A stretch of 64,000 bases of DNA, taken from Streptomyces sp. WM6386. Its GTDB lineage: Bacteria; Actinomycetota; Actinomycetes; Streptomycetales; Streptomycetaceae. Positions 16,453 through 25,268 of this stretch are shown here, piece by piece (the first letter of the stretch is position 1; every line of letters starts with the position of its first letter). The notes under the pieces are model-generated. The model did no database searches, had not been told where the DNA came from, and saw nothing but the letters and a program-made list of their open reading frames with translations. Made by a program: the position numbers and the translations under genes. The DNA is taken from contig NZ_JXTE01000003.1 of the NCBI RefSeq assembly GCF_000972385.1, forward strand, positions 62,001 through 126,000. The letters are read 5' to 3'.

Positions 16453-17065
16453 CCACCATCCGCAGCACGAGGTCGGCGTAGAGCGCGCCGACCTCGTCGG
16501 GCGTCATGGGGCCGTCGACGGTGAACCAGCGGGCCACGTCGATGCAGAGGGAGAGGACGGCGAGGGTCGTGCCCTTGACGTCCAGGACGTCGAACTCGCC
16601 GGAGGTCACGCCGTCCTCGATGATGCCGCGCACCTCGGCGTCGCACTGGCGGCGCAGGGCGAGGATCTCGGCGCGGGCGTCCGGGCCGAGGGAGTCCAGT
16701 TCGTACTGGACGACCCGGGCCGTGGTGCGGCCGCCCGCGTGCCAGCGGACGAAGGAGCTGACCGCGTCCGCGAGGCGGTCGGTCGCGGTGCCCTCGCGGC
16801 GGGCCGCGGACCGGAGGATCTCCAGGGCCTTCGCGTGGCCGATCCTGCTGATGCGGTGGAGCAGCTCCTCCTTGGTCTTGTAGTGGATGTAGAGGGCCGC
16901 CGGGCTCATGCCCGCGCGGCCCGCGATGTCCCGGGTCGTCGTGGCGTGGTACCCGCGCTCGGCGAAGGCCTCCACCGCGGCGACCAGCAGTCTCCGTGCC
17001 GCGTCGGGCGTGACCTCGCCCCACGCCTGCGTCTCGCCGCCGGCCGTGTCCTCCGCCGTACTCAT
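16439..17065 (-). CDS. TetR family regulator of the MaoC gene
   Basis: A 208-residue TetR repressor. Helix-turn-helix residues lie at about 25-70 (AFAERGYHATTTRDIAGRAG, SPAALYIHYKTKEELLHRIS); the ligand domain ends GPMTPDEVGALYADLVLRM, a form common in regulators of fatty acid or acyl-CoA genes. The start ATG at 17063-17065 follows GAGAGGGGC. A palindrome matching the MaoC operator lies 46 bases upstream, so autoregulation together with control of MaoC is likely. The effector is probably an acyl-CoA, by family; the sequence does not show which. Confidence 0.9.
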   Translation of the reverse strand: MSTAEDTAGGETQAWGEVTPDAARRLLVAAVEAFAERGYHATTTRDIAGRAGMSPAALYIHYKTKEELLHRISRIGHAKALEILRSAARREGTATDRLADAVSSFVRWHAGGRTTARVVQYELDSLGPDARAEILALRRQCDAEVRGIIEDGVTSGEFDVLDVKGTTLAVLSLCIDVARWFTVDGPMTPDEVGALYADLVLRMVGAAK

Positions 17066-17111
17066 CGCTTTGCCCCTCTCCACTGACAGAGGCACCACCA
17101 TACCGCCGAAG

Positions 17112-17127
17112 CTGAGCGAGCGCTTAG
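17112..17127. promoter_or_regulatory. TetR-type operator before the MaoC regulator
   Basis: CTGAGC-GAGC-GCTTAG has the same arms and the same 4-base spacer as 15934-15949, with one base changed in the left arm. Confidence 0.65.
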
Positions 17128-17136
17128 CCCGGCCGC

Positions 17137-17382
17137 TCAGAGCTTCTCGAACGGGCTGTACGCGCGGGTCTGGGCGTCCTGCCGGTCCCGGATGACCTTG
17201 GCCAGCGTGAAGGCGGAGGTGACCAGGTACAGGACCGCGATCGCGAGGAAGGCCCGCACCCAGGCGTCGGCGTTCAGCTTGAAGATGCCGGCCGCCGTGG
17301 CGGCCATGGCGACGGCGAAGGACGCGACCGCCTGGCCGTAGAAGGCGGCGGTGTTCTGGGGCTTGCCCGATGTGTCACTCAT
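17137..17382 (-). CDS. Small YiaA/YiaB-type inner membrane protein
   Basis: An 81-residue protein with two hydrophobic helices (about residues 16-36 and 43-62) matching the yiaAB two-helix pattern, FYGQAVASFAVAMAATAAGIF and the AFLAIAVLYLVTSAFTLAKV helix, with a polar C-terminal tail. The function of the family is unknown. The ATG at 17380-17382 gives a normal family length. It lies on the same strand as the TetR gene but upstream of its operator, and is probably transcribed separately. Confidence 0.8.
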   Translation of the reverse strand: MSDTSGKPQNTAAFYGQAVASFAVAMAATAAGIFKLNADAWVRAFLAIAVLYLVTSAFTLAKVIRDRQDAQTRAYSPFEKL

Positions 17383-17442
17383 GGGTCGAGTGTGGGCGGG
17401 CGGGGGGCGGGGCACATCCGTCGAGGTACTCAGGTCCCGTAC

Positions 17443-18597
17443 TCAGAAGGCCGAGACTCCGGTCAGCGCGCGGCCGATGACCAGTTTCTGGATCTGGCTG
17501 GTGCCTTCGTAGAGGGTCATCACGCGGGCGTCGCGGAGCAGTTTGCCCGCCGGGTACTCGTCTATGTAGCCGTAGCCGCCGAAGACCTGGAGGGCGTTGT
17601 TGGCGGCTCGGACCGCGGCTTCCGAGGCGAAGAGTTTGGCCTTGGAGGATTCCGTGGTGAAGGGCTCGCCGCGGTCGATCAGGTCGGCGACCCGCCAGGT
17701 CAGCAGGCGGGCCGCGTCGACGTCCACGGCTATGTCGCTGATCAGTTCCTGGACCAGCTGGTGGTGGGCGATCGTCCTGCCGAACTGTTCGCGTTCACCG
17801 GCGTACTTCACCGCCACGTCCAGGGCCGCCTGCGCCAGGCCCACACAGCCCGCGGCGACCGACATCCGGCCCTTGGCGAGCGCCGACATCGCGACCGAGA
17901 AGCCCTTGCCCTCGGGAGCGAGCATCGCGGTCGCGGGGACCCGTACGTCCTCCAGGACCAGTTCGGCCGTCGCCTGGCCGCGCAGGCCGAGCTTGCCGTG
18001 GATGGTGCGGCGGCTCAGTCCGGGACTGTCGGTGGGGACCAGGAAGGCGGAGACGCCCCTGTGGCCGGGCGCGTCCGTGGAGCGGGCGAAGAGGAGGACG
18101 ACGTCCGCCCAGGTGCCGTTGGTGATGAACATCTTCGTGCCGTTGATGACGTAGTCGTCGCCGTCGCGTACGGCACGGGTGGCGAGGTTGCCCGCGTCGG
18201 AGCCCGTGCCCGGTTCGGTGAGGCCGAAGCAGCCGACCCGCTCACCGGAGGTGAGGCCCGGCAGCCACTGGCGCTTCTGGGCCTCGCTCCCCCAGGCGGC
18301 GATCGTCTTGGCGACCAGGCCGAGGGAGACGGACACGATGCCGCGGACCGACGAGTCGCCGCGGCCCAGCTCCTCCGTCACCAGGCAGTACGCGAGGTGG
18401 TCGCCGCCCGAGCCGCCGTACTCCTCGTCGACCGTCAGGCCCAGGAACCCGACCTCGCCCAGCTTCTTCACGATCGAACGGTCGACGTCCTCGGCACGGT
18501 CCCAGGCGATGACGTGCGGGGCGATCTCGCGGTCCACGAAGTCCCGGGCGAGCTGCCGTACGGCCTCCTGCTCCTCGCTGAGCCCCAGGTTCACCAC
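17443..18597 (-). CDS. Acyl-CoA dehydrogenase
   Basis: A 384-residue flavoprotein of standard length. It shows CFGLTEPGTGSDAGNLATRAVRDGDDYVINGTKMFITNG for FAD and substrate binding and a C-terminal GGYGYIDEYPAGKLLRDARV segment with the expected catalytic Glu region (LYEGTSQIQKLVIGR). It performs the first step of beta-oxidation of a straight or branched acyl-CoA. It begins with tandem GTG codons; GTG 18597 has GAGG 7 bases upstream. It is divergent from a TetR gene across a 75-base region holding one palindrome, which implies direct control by that regulator. Confidence 0.92.
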   Translation of the reverse strand: MVNLGLSEEQEAVRQLARDFVDREIAPHVIAWDRAEDVDRSIVKKLGEVGFLGLTVDEEYGGSGGDHLAYCLVTEELGRGDSSVRGIVSVSLGLVAKTIAAWGSEAQKRQWLPGLTSGERVGCFGLTEPGTGSDAGNLATRAVRDGDDYVINGTKMFITNGTWADVVLLFARSTDAPGHRGVSAFLVPTDSPGLSRRTIHGKLGLRGQATAELVLEDVRVPATAMLAPEGKGFSVAMSALAKGRMSVAAGCVGLAQAALDVAVKYAGEREQFGRTIAHHQLVQELISDIAVDVDAARLLTWRVADLIDRGEPFTTESSKAKLFASEAAVRAANNALQVFGGYGYIDEYPAGKLLRDARVMTLYEGTSQIQKLVIGRALTGVSAF

Positions 18598-18627
18598 GAG
18601 ATCACCTCACTTGAAAGCCGTACATTT

Positions 18628-18646
18628 AAATTAGCACTGCTAGTTT
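18628..18646. promoter_or_regulatory. Operator between acyl-CoA dehydrogenase and TetR genes
   Basis: AAATTAGCACTGCTAGTTT has 8-base arms with one mismatch around a 3-base centre. The 19-base site at 25269-25287, before the aldehyde dehydrogenase operon, matches it at 14 positions. Confidence 0.65.
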
Positions 18647-18672
18647 CTTGTCGCAGCCCTACTATGTGCGCC

Positions 18673-19314
18673 ATGGCCCGACCGCGCAAGCCCCTCCTCA
18701 GCACCGACCGGATCGTCGAGACGGCACGCGCACTCGTGGACGCGGAGGGCCTCGCGGCCGTCTCCACGCGTCGGCTCGCCGCGCAGCTGGGGGTCAGCGG
18801 ACCCTCGCTCTACAACCACTTCCGCACCAAGGACGAGATCCTCGAAGCGGTCGCCGACTCGGTCAGCTCACAGGTCGACCTGTCGATGTTCGAGGACGGA
18901 CGGGAGTGGCGGACCGCCCTGCACGACTGGGCCGTGTCCTATCGAGCCGCCCTGCGGGACCACCCGAACATCGTCCCGGTGCTGGCCCAGGGACCCGGGC
19001 GCCGGCCCGCGGGCCTGCGGCTCGCGGACGCGGTGTACGGCGCGATGGTCGACGCCGGCTGGCCGCCCGCTCAGGCCACTTCCATCGGTGCGCTGATGCG
19101 GTACTTCATCATGGGCTCCGCGCTGGGTTCGTTCGCCGGCGGTTTCGTCGACGACCAGAGCGCGTACGACCCCGCCGACTATCCCCATCTCGGGCAGGCC
19201 CATCTGCTGGCCGAGCAGCAGGAGAAGATCGACGAGCGGGCCTTCGAGACAGGGCTCACGGCACTGCTCGACGGGCTGGTCCAGCAGTACGAGCAGGTCC
19301 GGCGGACGGCGTAG
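18673..19314 (+). CDS. TetR family regulator with TetR_C-type domain
   Basis: A 213-residue regulator. The DNA-binding domain (residues 10-55) reads AVSTRRLAAQLGVSGPSLYNHFRTKDEIL; the C-terminal part resembles the TetR_C domain (LLAEQQEKIDERAFETGLTALLDGL). It is divergent from the acyl-CoA dehydrogenase. A possible -10 TACTAT (18660-18665) sits 7 bases before ATG 18673, so the mRNA may be leaderless; an in-frame ATG at 18664 is the alternative. It probably binds the palindrome at 18628-18646 and the related one at 25269. Confidence 0.9.
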   Translation: MARPRKPLLSTDRIVETARALVDAEGLAAVSTRRLAAQLGVSGPSLYNHFRTKDEILEAVADSVSSQVDLSMFEDGREWRTALHDWAVSYRAALRDHPNIVPVLAQGPGRRPAGLRLADAVYGAMVDAGWPPAQATSIGALMRYFIMGSALGSFAGGFVDDQSAYDPADYPHLGQAHLLAEQQEKIDERAFETGLTALLDGLVQQYEQVRRTA

Positions 19315-19360
19315 CACGCTTCGGTGGGCGCCGAACTGTCCGGGGCCCATGCTGGAGGGC

Positions 19361-20071
19361 ATGACCTCCAGAGATCCCCAGGCCGCTGAGCTGGCCCGAC
19401 TGGCCTCGCTCGTCGCCGACGAGACCCGGGCCTCCTGTCTGCTGGCGCTGCTCGACGGCCGGGCCTGGACCGCGAGTGAGCTGGCGCGGCATGCGGGGGT
19501 CGCCGCGTCGACGCTGAGCGAGCACCTGGGCAAACTGGTGGCCGGCGGGCTGCTGACCGAGGAGCGGCAGGGGCGGCATCGCTATGTGCGGCTCGCGGAT
19601 GCGCGGGTGGCCCAGCTGGTCGAGGAACTCGCCTCTCATGTGGCGCCGGGTTCCGCCGTACGGCCGCGGAACCTGCGGGAGTCGAGTGCCGGGTCGGCGA
19701 TGGCGCGGGGGCGTACGTGCTACGACCACCTCGCGGGGCGGCTCGGGATCGCGGTGACGGATGCGATGACGGTGCGTCAACTGTTGCGCCAGGACGCCGG
19801 GTTCGCCCTCACGGAGGCGGGGCTGCGGTGGTTCGGCGCGGTGGGCATCCCTCTCGATCGCAAGGGTCGGCGGCCGTTGGCACGAGCGTGCCTGGACTGG
19901 ACGGAACGGCGGCCTCATCTGGCGGGGGTCGCGGGCGCGGCGCTCTGCCGACACGCGTTGGAGGCGGGTTGGTGTGTACGGATCGGCTCGGAGCGTGCGG
20001 TGAAGGTGACGGAGGCGGGCGAGAAGGCACTGGCCGAGTTGCTGGGCGTCTCGTCAACGGCGCTGCGTTGA
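19361..20071 (+). CDS. ArsR-like winged-helix transcriptional regulator
   Basis: A 236-residue protein. The first 90 residues form an ArsR-type winged helix (LASLVADETRASCLLALLDG, ASELARHAGVAASTLSEHLGKLVAGGLL, RQGRHRYVRLAD). The C-terminal 140 residues hold a conserved extension with two Cys-containing segments (RTCYDHLAGRLG, LCRHALEAGWCVR) seen in many actinobacterial regulators; metal binding is possible but not shown. The start ATG 19361 has GGAGG 5 bases upstream, better than ATG 19349. No clear partner gene; the following EamA transporter lies on the same strand after a 133-base gap containing a repeat. Confidence 0.88.
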   Translation: MTSRDPQAAELARLASLVADETRASCLLALLDGRAWTASELARHAGVAASTLSEHLGKLVAGGLLTEERQGRHRYVRLADARVAQLVEELASHVAPGSAVRPRNLRESSAGSAMARGRTCYDHLAGRLGIAVTDAMTVRQLLRQDAGFALTEAGLRWFGAVGIPLDRKGRRPLARACLDWTERRPHLAGVAGAALCRHALEAGWCVRIGSERAVKVTEAGEKALAELLGVSSTALR

Positions 20072-20080
20072 CCCACCCAA

Positions 20081-20127
20081 GGGGCGCGGGGCTGTATCGA
20101 TCTGCGGCTCCGCCGCGTGGGCGCGAC
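20081..20127. repeat. GC-rich intergenic repeat, copy b
   Basis: Second copy of the element at 7328-7373, sharing the TGCGGCTCCGCCGCG hairpin and its flanks; the bases between the blocks differ. It begins 9 bases after the stop codon at 20071. Confidence 0.5.
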
Positions 20128-20204
20128 CACCACAGCGGACCCGCAGCTACACACCGTCCGAAAGCCGCGAGCTCTTCTCAGCCACCTTTCCTAACCTCAG
20201 GACC

Positions 20205-21122
20205 ATGATGAACCCCCGCCGCCCCGACCTCCTCGCCGCCGGCGCGGCGACCGTCACGGTCGTCCTCTGGGCCTCCGCCTTCGTCTCCATCCGAAGCGCC
20301 GGCACCGAGTACTCACCGGGCGCCCTCGCCCTCGGGCGGCTGCTGGCGGGAGTCCTGACGCTGGGCGCCATCTGTGTCGTACGACGGGAAGGGTTGCCGG
20401 CCCGGGCCGCGTGGCCCGGCATCCTGATCTCCGGCATCCTCTGGTTCGGCTTCTACATGGTCGCCCTGAACTGGGGCGAGCAGCAGGTGGACGCCGGAAC
20501 CGCCGCCCTCGTCGTGAATATCGGCCCCATCCTCATCGCCCTGCTCGGCGCACGGATACTCGGCGACGCCCTGCCGCCGAGGCTGCTCGCGGGGATGGCC
20601 GTGTCGTTCGCGGGAGCGGTCGCGGTGGGGCTGTCGATGTCGGGTGAGGGCAGGTCGTCCGTACTCGGGGTCGTACTGTGCCTGCTCGCGGCCGTCGCGT
20701 ACGCCGGTGGGGTCGTCGCGCAGAAGCCGGCCCTGGCGTCGGCGAGCGCGCTCCAGGTCACCACGTACGGCTGTCTGGTCGGCGCCGTCGTGTGTCTGCC
20801 GTTCGCCGGACAGCTCGTCCACGAGGCAGCCGACGCACCCGTCTCGGCAACTCTCAACATGGTCTATCTCGGCGTCTTCCCGACCGCCCTGGCCTTCACC
20901 ACCTGGGCGTACGCCCTGGCCCGTACGACCGCCGGACGCATGGGCGCCACCACCTACGCCGTGCCCGCGCTCGTCGTGCTGATGTCCTGGCTGGCGCTCG
21001 GCGAGGTGCCGGGGCTGCTCACCCTGGCGGGCGGGGTGCTGTGTCTTGCCGGTGTCGCGGTGTCCCGTTCGCGGGCCGCGGCCGCTGGGCCACGGCCCGC
21101 GAAGGCCACCGAGTCAGCGTGA
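20205..21122 (+). CDS. EamA family (DMT superfamily) exporter
   Basis: A 305-residue integral membrane protein with ten predicted helices arranged as two EamA repeats (first about residues 8-140, second about 150-290). It belongs to the drug/metabolite transporter superfamily and probably exports a small metabolite or amino acid. Two ATG codons stand in tandem; AGGA lies 5 bases before the second (20208), so translation may begin there. The 3' end overlaps the convergent MHS transporter gene by 9 bases. Confidence 0.9.
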   Translation: MMNPRRPDLLAAGAATVTVVLWASAFVSIRSAGTEYSPGALALGRLLAGVLTLGAICVVRREGLPARAAWPGILISGILWFGFYMVALNWGEQQVDAGTAALVVNIGPILIALLGARILGDALPPRLLAGMAVSFAGAVAVGLSMSGEGRSSVLGVVLCLLAAVAYAGGVVAQKPALASASALQVTTYGCLVGAVVCLPFAGQLVHEAADAPVSATLNMVYLGVFPTALAFTTWAYALARTTAGRMGATTYAVPALVVLMSWLALGEVPGLLTLAGGVLCLAGVAVSRSRAAAAGPRPAKATESA

Positions 21123-22436
21123 ACGCGCCCTGTCCGCAAGGACCTTGATGGAGATCAGGGCGATCGCGGAGAGCGCGATGATGTAGGCGGACACCGACAT
21201 CGACGTGCCCGTCGTCTCCAGCAGCAGCACCATCAGGAAGGGCGCGAGGCCGCCGCCGCAGACCGCCGCTATCTGATAGCCGAGGGAGGCTCCGGTGTAG
21301 CGCATCTCGGCCGTGAACAGTTCGGCGAACAGGGCGGCCTGGGGGCCGTACATGATGCTGAGGAAACAGCTGGCGACGAAGGTGCCGACCGCCAGCCACA
21401 GCAGCGAACCGGTGTCGATCAGGAGGAAGAGCGGGATGGCCCACAGGGCGATGCCGACGGCACCGAGCGTGTAGATCCGGATGCGGCCGTAGCGGTCGGA
21501 GAGTGCGGCGGCGGCCGGGATCAGTACGAGCTGGGTGAGGCTGACGCAGAGCGAGATGGTGAGGACCGCGCTCTTCTTCATGTCCAGTTCGCGGGTCGTG
21601 TAGTCGAGGACGCCGGTGATGAGGATGTAGAAGGTCGCGGTGTTCACGGCGAAGGAGCCGCCGGCCAGGAGGACCGTGCCGAGGTGGTCGCGCAGGATGG
21701 TGCGCAGCGGGGAGCTCTGCTGCGACTTCTCCTTCTCGGCCAACGCCTTTTCCGCGTCGCGGAATTCGGGCGTCTCCTCGACCTTGGCGTGGATGTACCA
21801 GGCGAGGCCGAGCACGAACAGGCCGATGAGGAAGGGCACTCGCCAGCCCCAGGCCGCGAACTGGGTGTCCGTGGTGAAGGCGCCCGCCAGCAGGAAGACC
21901 GTGTTGGCGGTCACCACGCCGATGGGCACGCCGAGTTGGACGACGCTGCCGTAGATGCCGCGCTTGCCCTCGGGGGCGTACTCGGTGGCCAGCAGCATCG
22001 CGCCGCCCCACTGCGCGCCGACGGCGACGCCTTGGAGGACGCGAAGGGTCACGAGGAGGATGGGCGCGGCGACGCCGATCGTCTCGTACGTCGGCAGGAG
22101 ACCGATGCCCGTGGTCGCCAGGCCCATGAGCGTGAGCGCGAGGACCAGCATCGGCTTGCGGCCGCGCTTGTCGCCGAGCTGGCCGGCGACGATGCCGCCG
22201 ACCGGGCGGGCGAGGAAGCCGACCGCGAAGGTCGCGAAGGAGGCGAGGACTCCGGCGGTGGAACTGCCCGCCGGGAAGTACAGGTCGCCCAGGACGAGGG
22301 CGGCCGCGATGCCGAAGACGAAGTAGTCGTACCACTCGACGGCTGAGGCGAGCGCTGCCGCCGTGGCGACGCGGCGGCGGTTGACCGTGGGGAGGGCGGT
22401 CGGGGTGATGGGCTGAGCGGAGGGGGCCATGTCCAT
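21114..22436 (-). CDS. MFS transporter, MHS (metabolite:H+ symporter) family
   Basis: A 440-residue, twelve-helix transporter. The MHS signature is clear: ASAVEWYDYFVFG at the first helix, then GDKRGRKPMLVLAL and RVLQGVAVGAQWGGAMLLATEYAPEG, with SDRYGRIRIYTLG in the second half. Relatives import carboxylates such as shikimate, 2-oxoglutarate, proline/betaine or levulinate. An operator like that of the SDR/ligase/TetR operon lies 44 bases upstream, which suggests it brings in the acid used by that pathway. The start ATG 22436 was chosen because GGAG lies 10 bases before it; GTG 22445 and ATG 22430 are possible. Confidence 0.9.
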   Translation of the reverse strand: MDMAPSAQPITPTALPTVNRRRVATAAALASAVEWYDYFVFGIAAALVLGDLYFPAGSSTAGVLASFATFAVGFLARPVGGIVAGQLGDKRGRKPMLVLALTLMGLATTGIGLLPTYETIGVAAPILLVTLRVLQGVAVGAQWGGAMLLATEYAPEGKRGIYGSVVQLGVPIGVVTANTVFLLAGAFTTDTQFAAWGWRVPFLIGLFVLGLAWYIHAKVEETPEFRDAEKALAEKEKSQQSSPLRTILRDHLGTVLLAGGSFAVNTATFYILITGVLDYTTRELDMKKSAVLTISLCVSLTQLVLIPAAAALSDRYGRIRIYTLGAVGIALWAIPLFLLIDTGSLLWLAVGTFVASCFLSIMYGPQAALFAELFTAEMRYTGASLGYQIAAVCGGGLAPFLMVLLLETTGTSMSVSAYIIALSAIALISIKVLADRARSR

Positions 22437-22480
22437 GCGGTGCACACTCCGATGGGTGCGGTGGGGACGTTGGCGGCGAA

Positions 22481-22500
22481 CATACTAACCGGACGGTATG
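22481..22500. promoter_or_regulatory. TetR-type operator, site 3
   Basis: CATACTAACCGGACGGTATG has 5-base perfect outer arms and a CCGG centre. Its 17-base core matches site 2 (7282-7299) at all but the central three bases. Confidence 0.62.
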
Positions 22501-22672
22501 GAGGCAATGGGTGTGTGGGAAGGTTGCCCGGAGCACTCAAGGGGCCGGTGGGCATGGCGATGGCCCCAGCCTCTTGTGAGGTCGGGGCCTGCGACAGGAG
22601 GGCGATGGGCGCTGAGCGCTCCGCCGGAAGTACCGCAATGAGCCGTCGGCCGGCTGCGGCGCCGTCGTGGTT

Positions 22673-22738
22673 GGTCGCGCAGTTCCTCGCGCCCCTTCAG
22701 GGCACTGCCGAACCGCAGCCGACTTCACCCGGTCCGCT
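22673..22738. repeat. 65-bp intergenic repeat, copy 2
   Basis: Second copy of the element at 248-312, again ending at the stop codon of a leftward oxidoreductase gene. See copy 1 for the alignment. Confidence 0.6.
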
Positions 22739-23817
22739 CAGAAGACGACCAGCGCCCTGCCGCCCTTGCCCGCCAGCATGTTCTCGAAAGCCGCCGGGAT
22801 GCCGTCCAGGGCGATCCGCTCCGTCACCAGCGCGCCCAGGTCCAGACGGCCCGCACGGACGTGCTCGGCGAGCAGCGGGAGATCCTCCGCCGGGTTCGAG
22901 TTGCCGTAGACGCAGCCGGCGAGGGTGCGGCCCCAGTGGAAGATCTCCAGGGCGTTGAAGGTGACCTGCTGGTCCTTGCCGCCGATGCCGACGACCGTGG
23001 TACGGCCGCCGCGGCGGGTGGAGTCCCAGGCGGCGCGGATCGTCGTCGCGCGGCCGACGCACTCGACGGCGACGTCGACGCCCTGCCTGCCGGTCAGGCC
23101 GCGGATCTCGCGGGCCGTGTTCTCGGAGGCGACGACGTAGTCGGTGGCGCCGGCCTCGCGGGCCAACTCCTCCTTCGCCGGGGAGACATCGACCGCGACG
23201 ATCTTCGCGGCGCCCGCGATCCGGGCCGCCTGGAGAGCGGCGAGGCCCACTCCCCCGACGCCGTACACCGCGACCGTCTCTCCCTCGCGGACCCGCGCCG
23301 AGTGGTGGACGGCGCCGTAACCGGTGAGGACCGCGCAGCCCAGGAGGGCCGCGTCCGTGAGGGGGATGCCCTCGGGGAGCGGCAGGACGCAGGAGGCCGG
23401 GACGACCGTCTCCTCGGCGAACGCGGCGACGTTCAGGCCGGGGTGGAGGTCGGTGCCGTCGGCGGTGCGGGCGTAGACGTTCGCCGCGCCGTTGAGCGCG
23501 TTGGCGCACAACCAGACCTCACCGAGCGAGCAGGCGTGGCAACTGCCGCAGGACGGAGCCCAGTTGAGGACGACATCGGCGCCGGGCGCCACGCCCGTGA
23601 CGCCCTCGCCGACGGCGATCACCGTGCCCGCGCCCTCGTGGCCGAGCACGGCCGGGACCGGTACCCGCATCGTGCCGTTGGACAGGGACAGGTCGGAGTG
23701 GCAGACGCCGGCGGCGGCGAGGCGGACACGGACCTGGCCGGGGCCGGGGTCCGGGAGCTCGATGTCGGTGACCTCCAGAGGAGCGCCCACGGCGGGAAGG
23801 ACTGCTGCGCGAACCAC
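22738..23817 (-). CDS. Zinc-dependent alcohol dehydrogenase
   Basis: A 359-residue MDR enzyme with both zinc sites visible: catalytic GVCHSDL (Cys) and GHEGAGTV (His-Glu), and structural CGSCHACSLGEVWLC. The cofactor turn is GVGGVGLAALQAARIAG, followed by an Asp (AVDVSP) that favours NAD(H) or a tightly bound cofactor. It oxidises an alcohol to the aldehyde. The aldehyde dehydrogenase gene ends 11 bases before this GTG start, so the two form an operon that would take an alcohol to a carboxylic acid. The GAGGAG ribosome site overlaps the end of the upstream gene. Confidence 0.92.
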   Translation of the reverse strand: MVRAAVLPAVGAPLEVTDIELPDPGPGQVRVRLAAAGVCHSDLSLSNGTMRVPVPAVLGHEGAGTVIAVGEGVTGVAPGADVVLNWAPSCGSCHACSLGEVWLCANALNGAANVYARTADGTDLHPGLNVAAFAEETVVPASCVLPLPEGIPLTDAALLGCAVLTGYGAVHHSARVREGETVAVYGVGGVGLAALQAARIAGAAKIVAVDVSPAKEELAREAGATDYVVASENTAREIRGLTGRQGVDVAVECVGRATTIRAAWDSTRRGGRTTVVGIGGKDQQVTFNALEIFHWGRTLAGCVYGNSNPAEDLPLLAEHVRAGRLDLGALVTERIALDGIPAAFENMLAGKGGRALVVF

Positions 23818-23828
23818 GTGAAGGCTCC

Positions 23829-25217
23829 TCAGAACTGCAGGGACTTGGTCTGGAGATACTCGGCGAGACCGTGCGAGCCGAGCTCGCGGCCGACGCCGGA
23901 CTGCTTGTAACCGCCGAACGGGGCAAGGGGGTTGAAGCGGCCGCCGTTGATGTCGACCTGGCCGGTGTCCATCCGGCGCGCGAAGGCCACCGCCTCCGCC
24001 TCCTCGCCGGCCCAGACGGCGCCCGCGAGGCCGTAGACCGTGCCGTTGGCGATGCGCAGGGCGTCCTCCTCGTCCTCGTAGCGCAGGATCGACAGGACCG
24101 GGCCGAAGATCTCCTCCTGCGCGATCGTCATGTCGGGCGTGACGTCGGCGAAGACCGTGGGCGACACGAAGCAGCCCTGCTCACGCGGGGATTCGGGGCC
24201 ACCGGCGACGAGTCGCGCGCCCTCGGCCACGCCCTTCTCGATGTAACCCCGCACGCGGGCCTGCTGCTTGGCGTTGACGACCGGGCCGATGCGGTCGCCG
24301 TACTTGGCGGCGGCCGTGGCGGCGAGTTCGACCGCCTCCTCGTACTGCTCCCGGTGTACGAGCATCCGCGTCCAGGCACTGCACGTCTGGCCGGAGTTGG
24401 ACATCACGTTGGCGACACCGACGTTGACCGCCTTGGCGAGGTCGGCGCTCGGCAGGATCACGTTGGCGGACTTGCCGCCGAGCTCCAGGGCGACCTTCTT
24501 GATCGCTGCACCGGCCGTCGCACCGATCTGCCTGCCGACCGCCGTGGAGCCGGTGAAGGAGACCAGGTCGACGTCCGGGTGCTCGGCGAGGGCCTGTCCC
24601 GCGACCGGGCCGAGGCCGGTGACGAGGTTGAAGACGCCCGCCGGTACGCCGGCCTCGTGGACCGCCTCGGCGAAGAGCTGGGCGACGAGCGGGGTGTCCT
24701 CGGCGGGCTTCAGGACGACCGTGCAGCCTGCCGCCAGTGCGGGGGCGACCTTGGCGACGATCTGGTGCAGCGGGTAGTTCCAGGGCGTGATCGCGCCCAC
24801 CACACCGATCGGCTCCTGGCGGACGATCGAGTTGCCGACCTGCTCCTCGAAGGCGTACGTCGCCGCCAGCTCGGCGTACGAGCCCGCGACCGCGAGGGGG
24901 ACGGCGGCGTGGACGTTCTCGGAGAACTTCAGGGGCGAGCCCAGCTCGGCGGTTACCGTCTCGGCGATCTCGTCCTTGCGGGCCACCAGGACGTCCCGGA
25001 GGGCGGCCAGGCGGGCGGCCCGCTCGGCCGGTGCCGTCGCGGCCCAGGCCGGGAGGGCGGCACGGGCGGCCCGTACGGCTGTGTCGACGTCCTCGGCGGT
25101 ACCGGCCGGGACCCGGCCGATCACCTGCTCGTCGACCGGGTTCACGACCTCGATCGCGTCCCGGCCGGCGGCGGGCCGCCACTCGCCGTCGATGTACATG
25201 CCGTCATGTGCCTTCAT
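23829..25217 (-). CDS. NAD(P)-dependent aldehyde dehydrogenase
   Basis: A 462-residue aldehyde dehydrogenase. The catalytic cysteine is C279 (NSGQTCSAW) and the general-base glutamate E245 ([10 protein letters not shown]); the NAD-binding segment [16 protein letters not shown] is intact. The C-terminal [25 protein letters not shown] is standard. It oxidises an aldehyde to its acid and is paired with the alcohol dehydrogenase downstream. The ATG at 25215-25217 follows GGGAGGAAGCACG; a longer in-frame N-terminus was rejected as not family-like. The palindrome at 25269-25287 suggests control by the TetR at 18673. Confidence 0.93.
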   Translation of the reverse strand: MKAHDGMYIDGEWRPAAGRDAIEVVNPVDEQVIGRVPAGTAEDVDTAVRAARAALPAWAATAPAERAARLAALRDVLVARKDEIAETVTAELGSPLKFSENVHAAVPLAVAGSYAELAATYAFEEQVGNSIVRQEPIGVVGAITPWNYPLHQIVAKVAPALAAGCTVVLKPAEDTPLVAQLFAEAVHEAGVPAGVFNLVTGLGPVAGQALAEHPDVDLVSFTGSTAVGRQIGATAGAAIKKVALELGGKSANVILPSADLAKAVNVGVANVMSNSGQTCSAWTRMLVHREQYEEAVELAATAAAKYGDRIGPVVNAKQQARVRGYIEKGVAEGARLVAGGPESPREQGCFVSPTVFADVTPDMTIAQEEIFGPVLSILRYEDEEDALRIANGTVYGLAGAVWAGEEAEAVAFARRMDTGQVDINGGRFNPLAPFGGYKQSGVGRELGSHGLAEYLQTKSLQF

Positions 25218-25268
25218 CGTGCTTCCTCCCGGCGGGGCCGTGTCGTCGTCCGGCTCAGTCCGGTTCAT

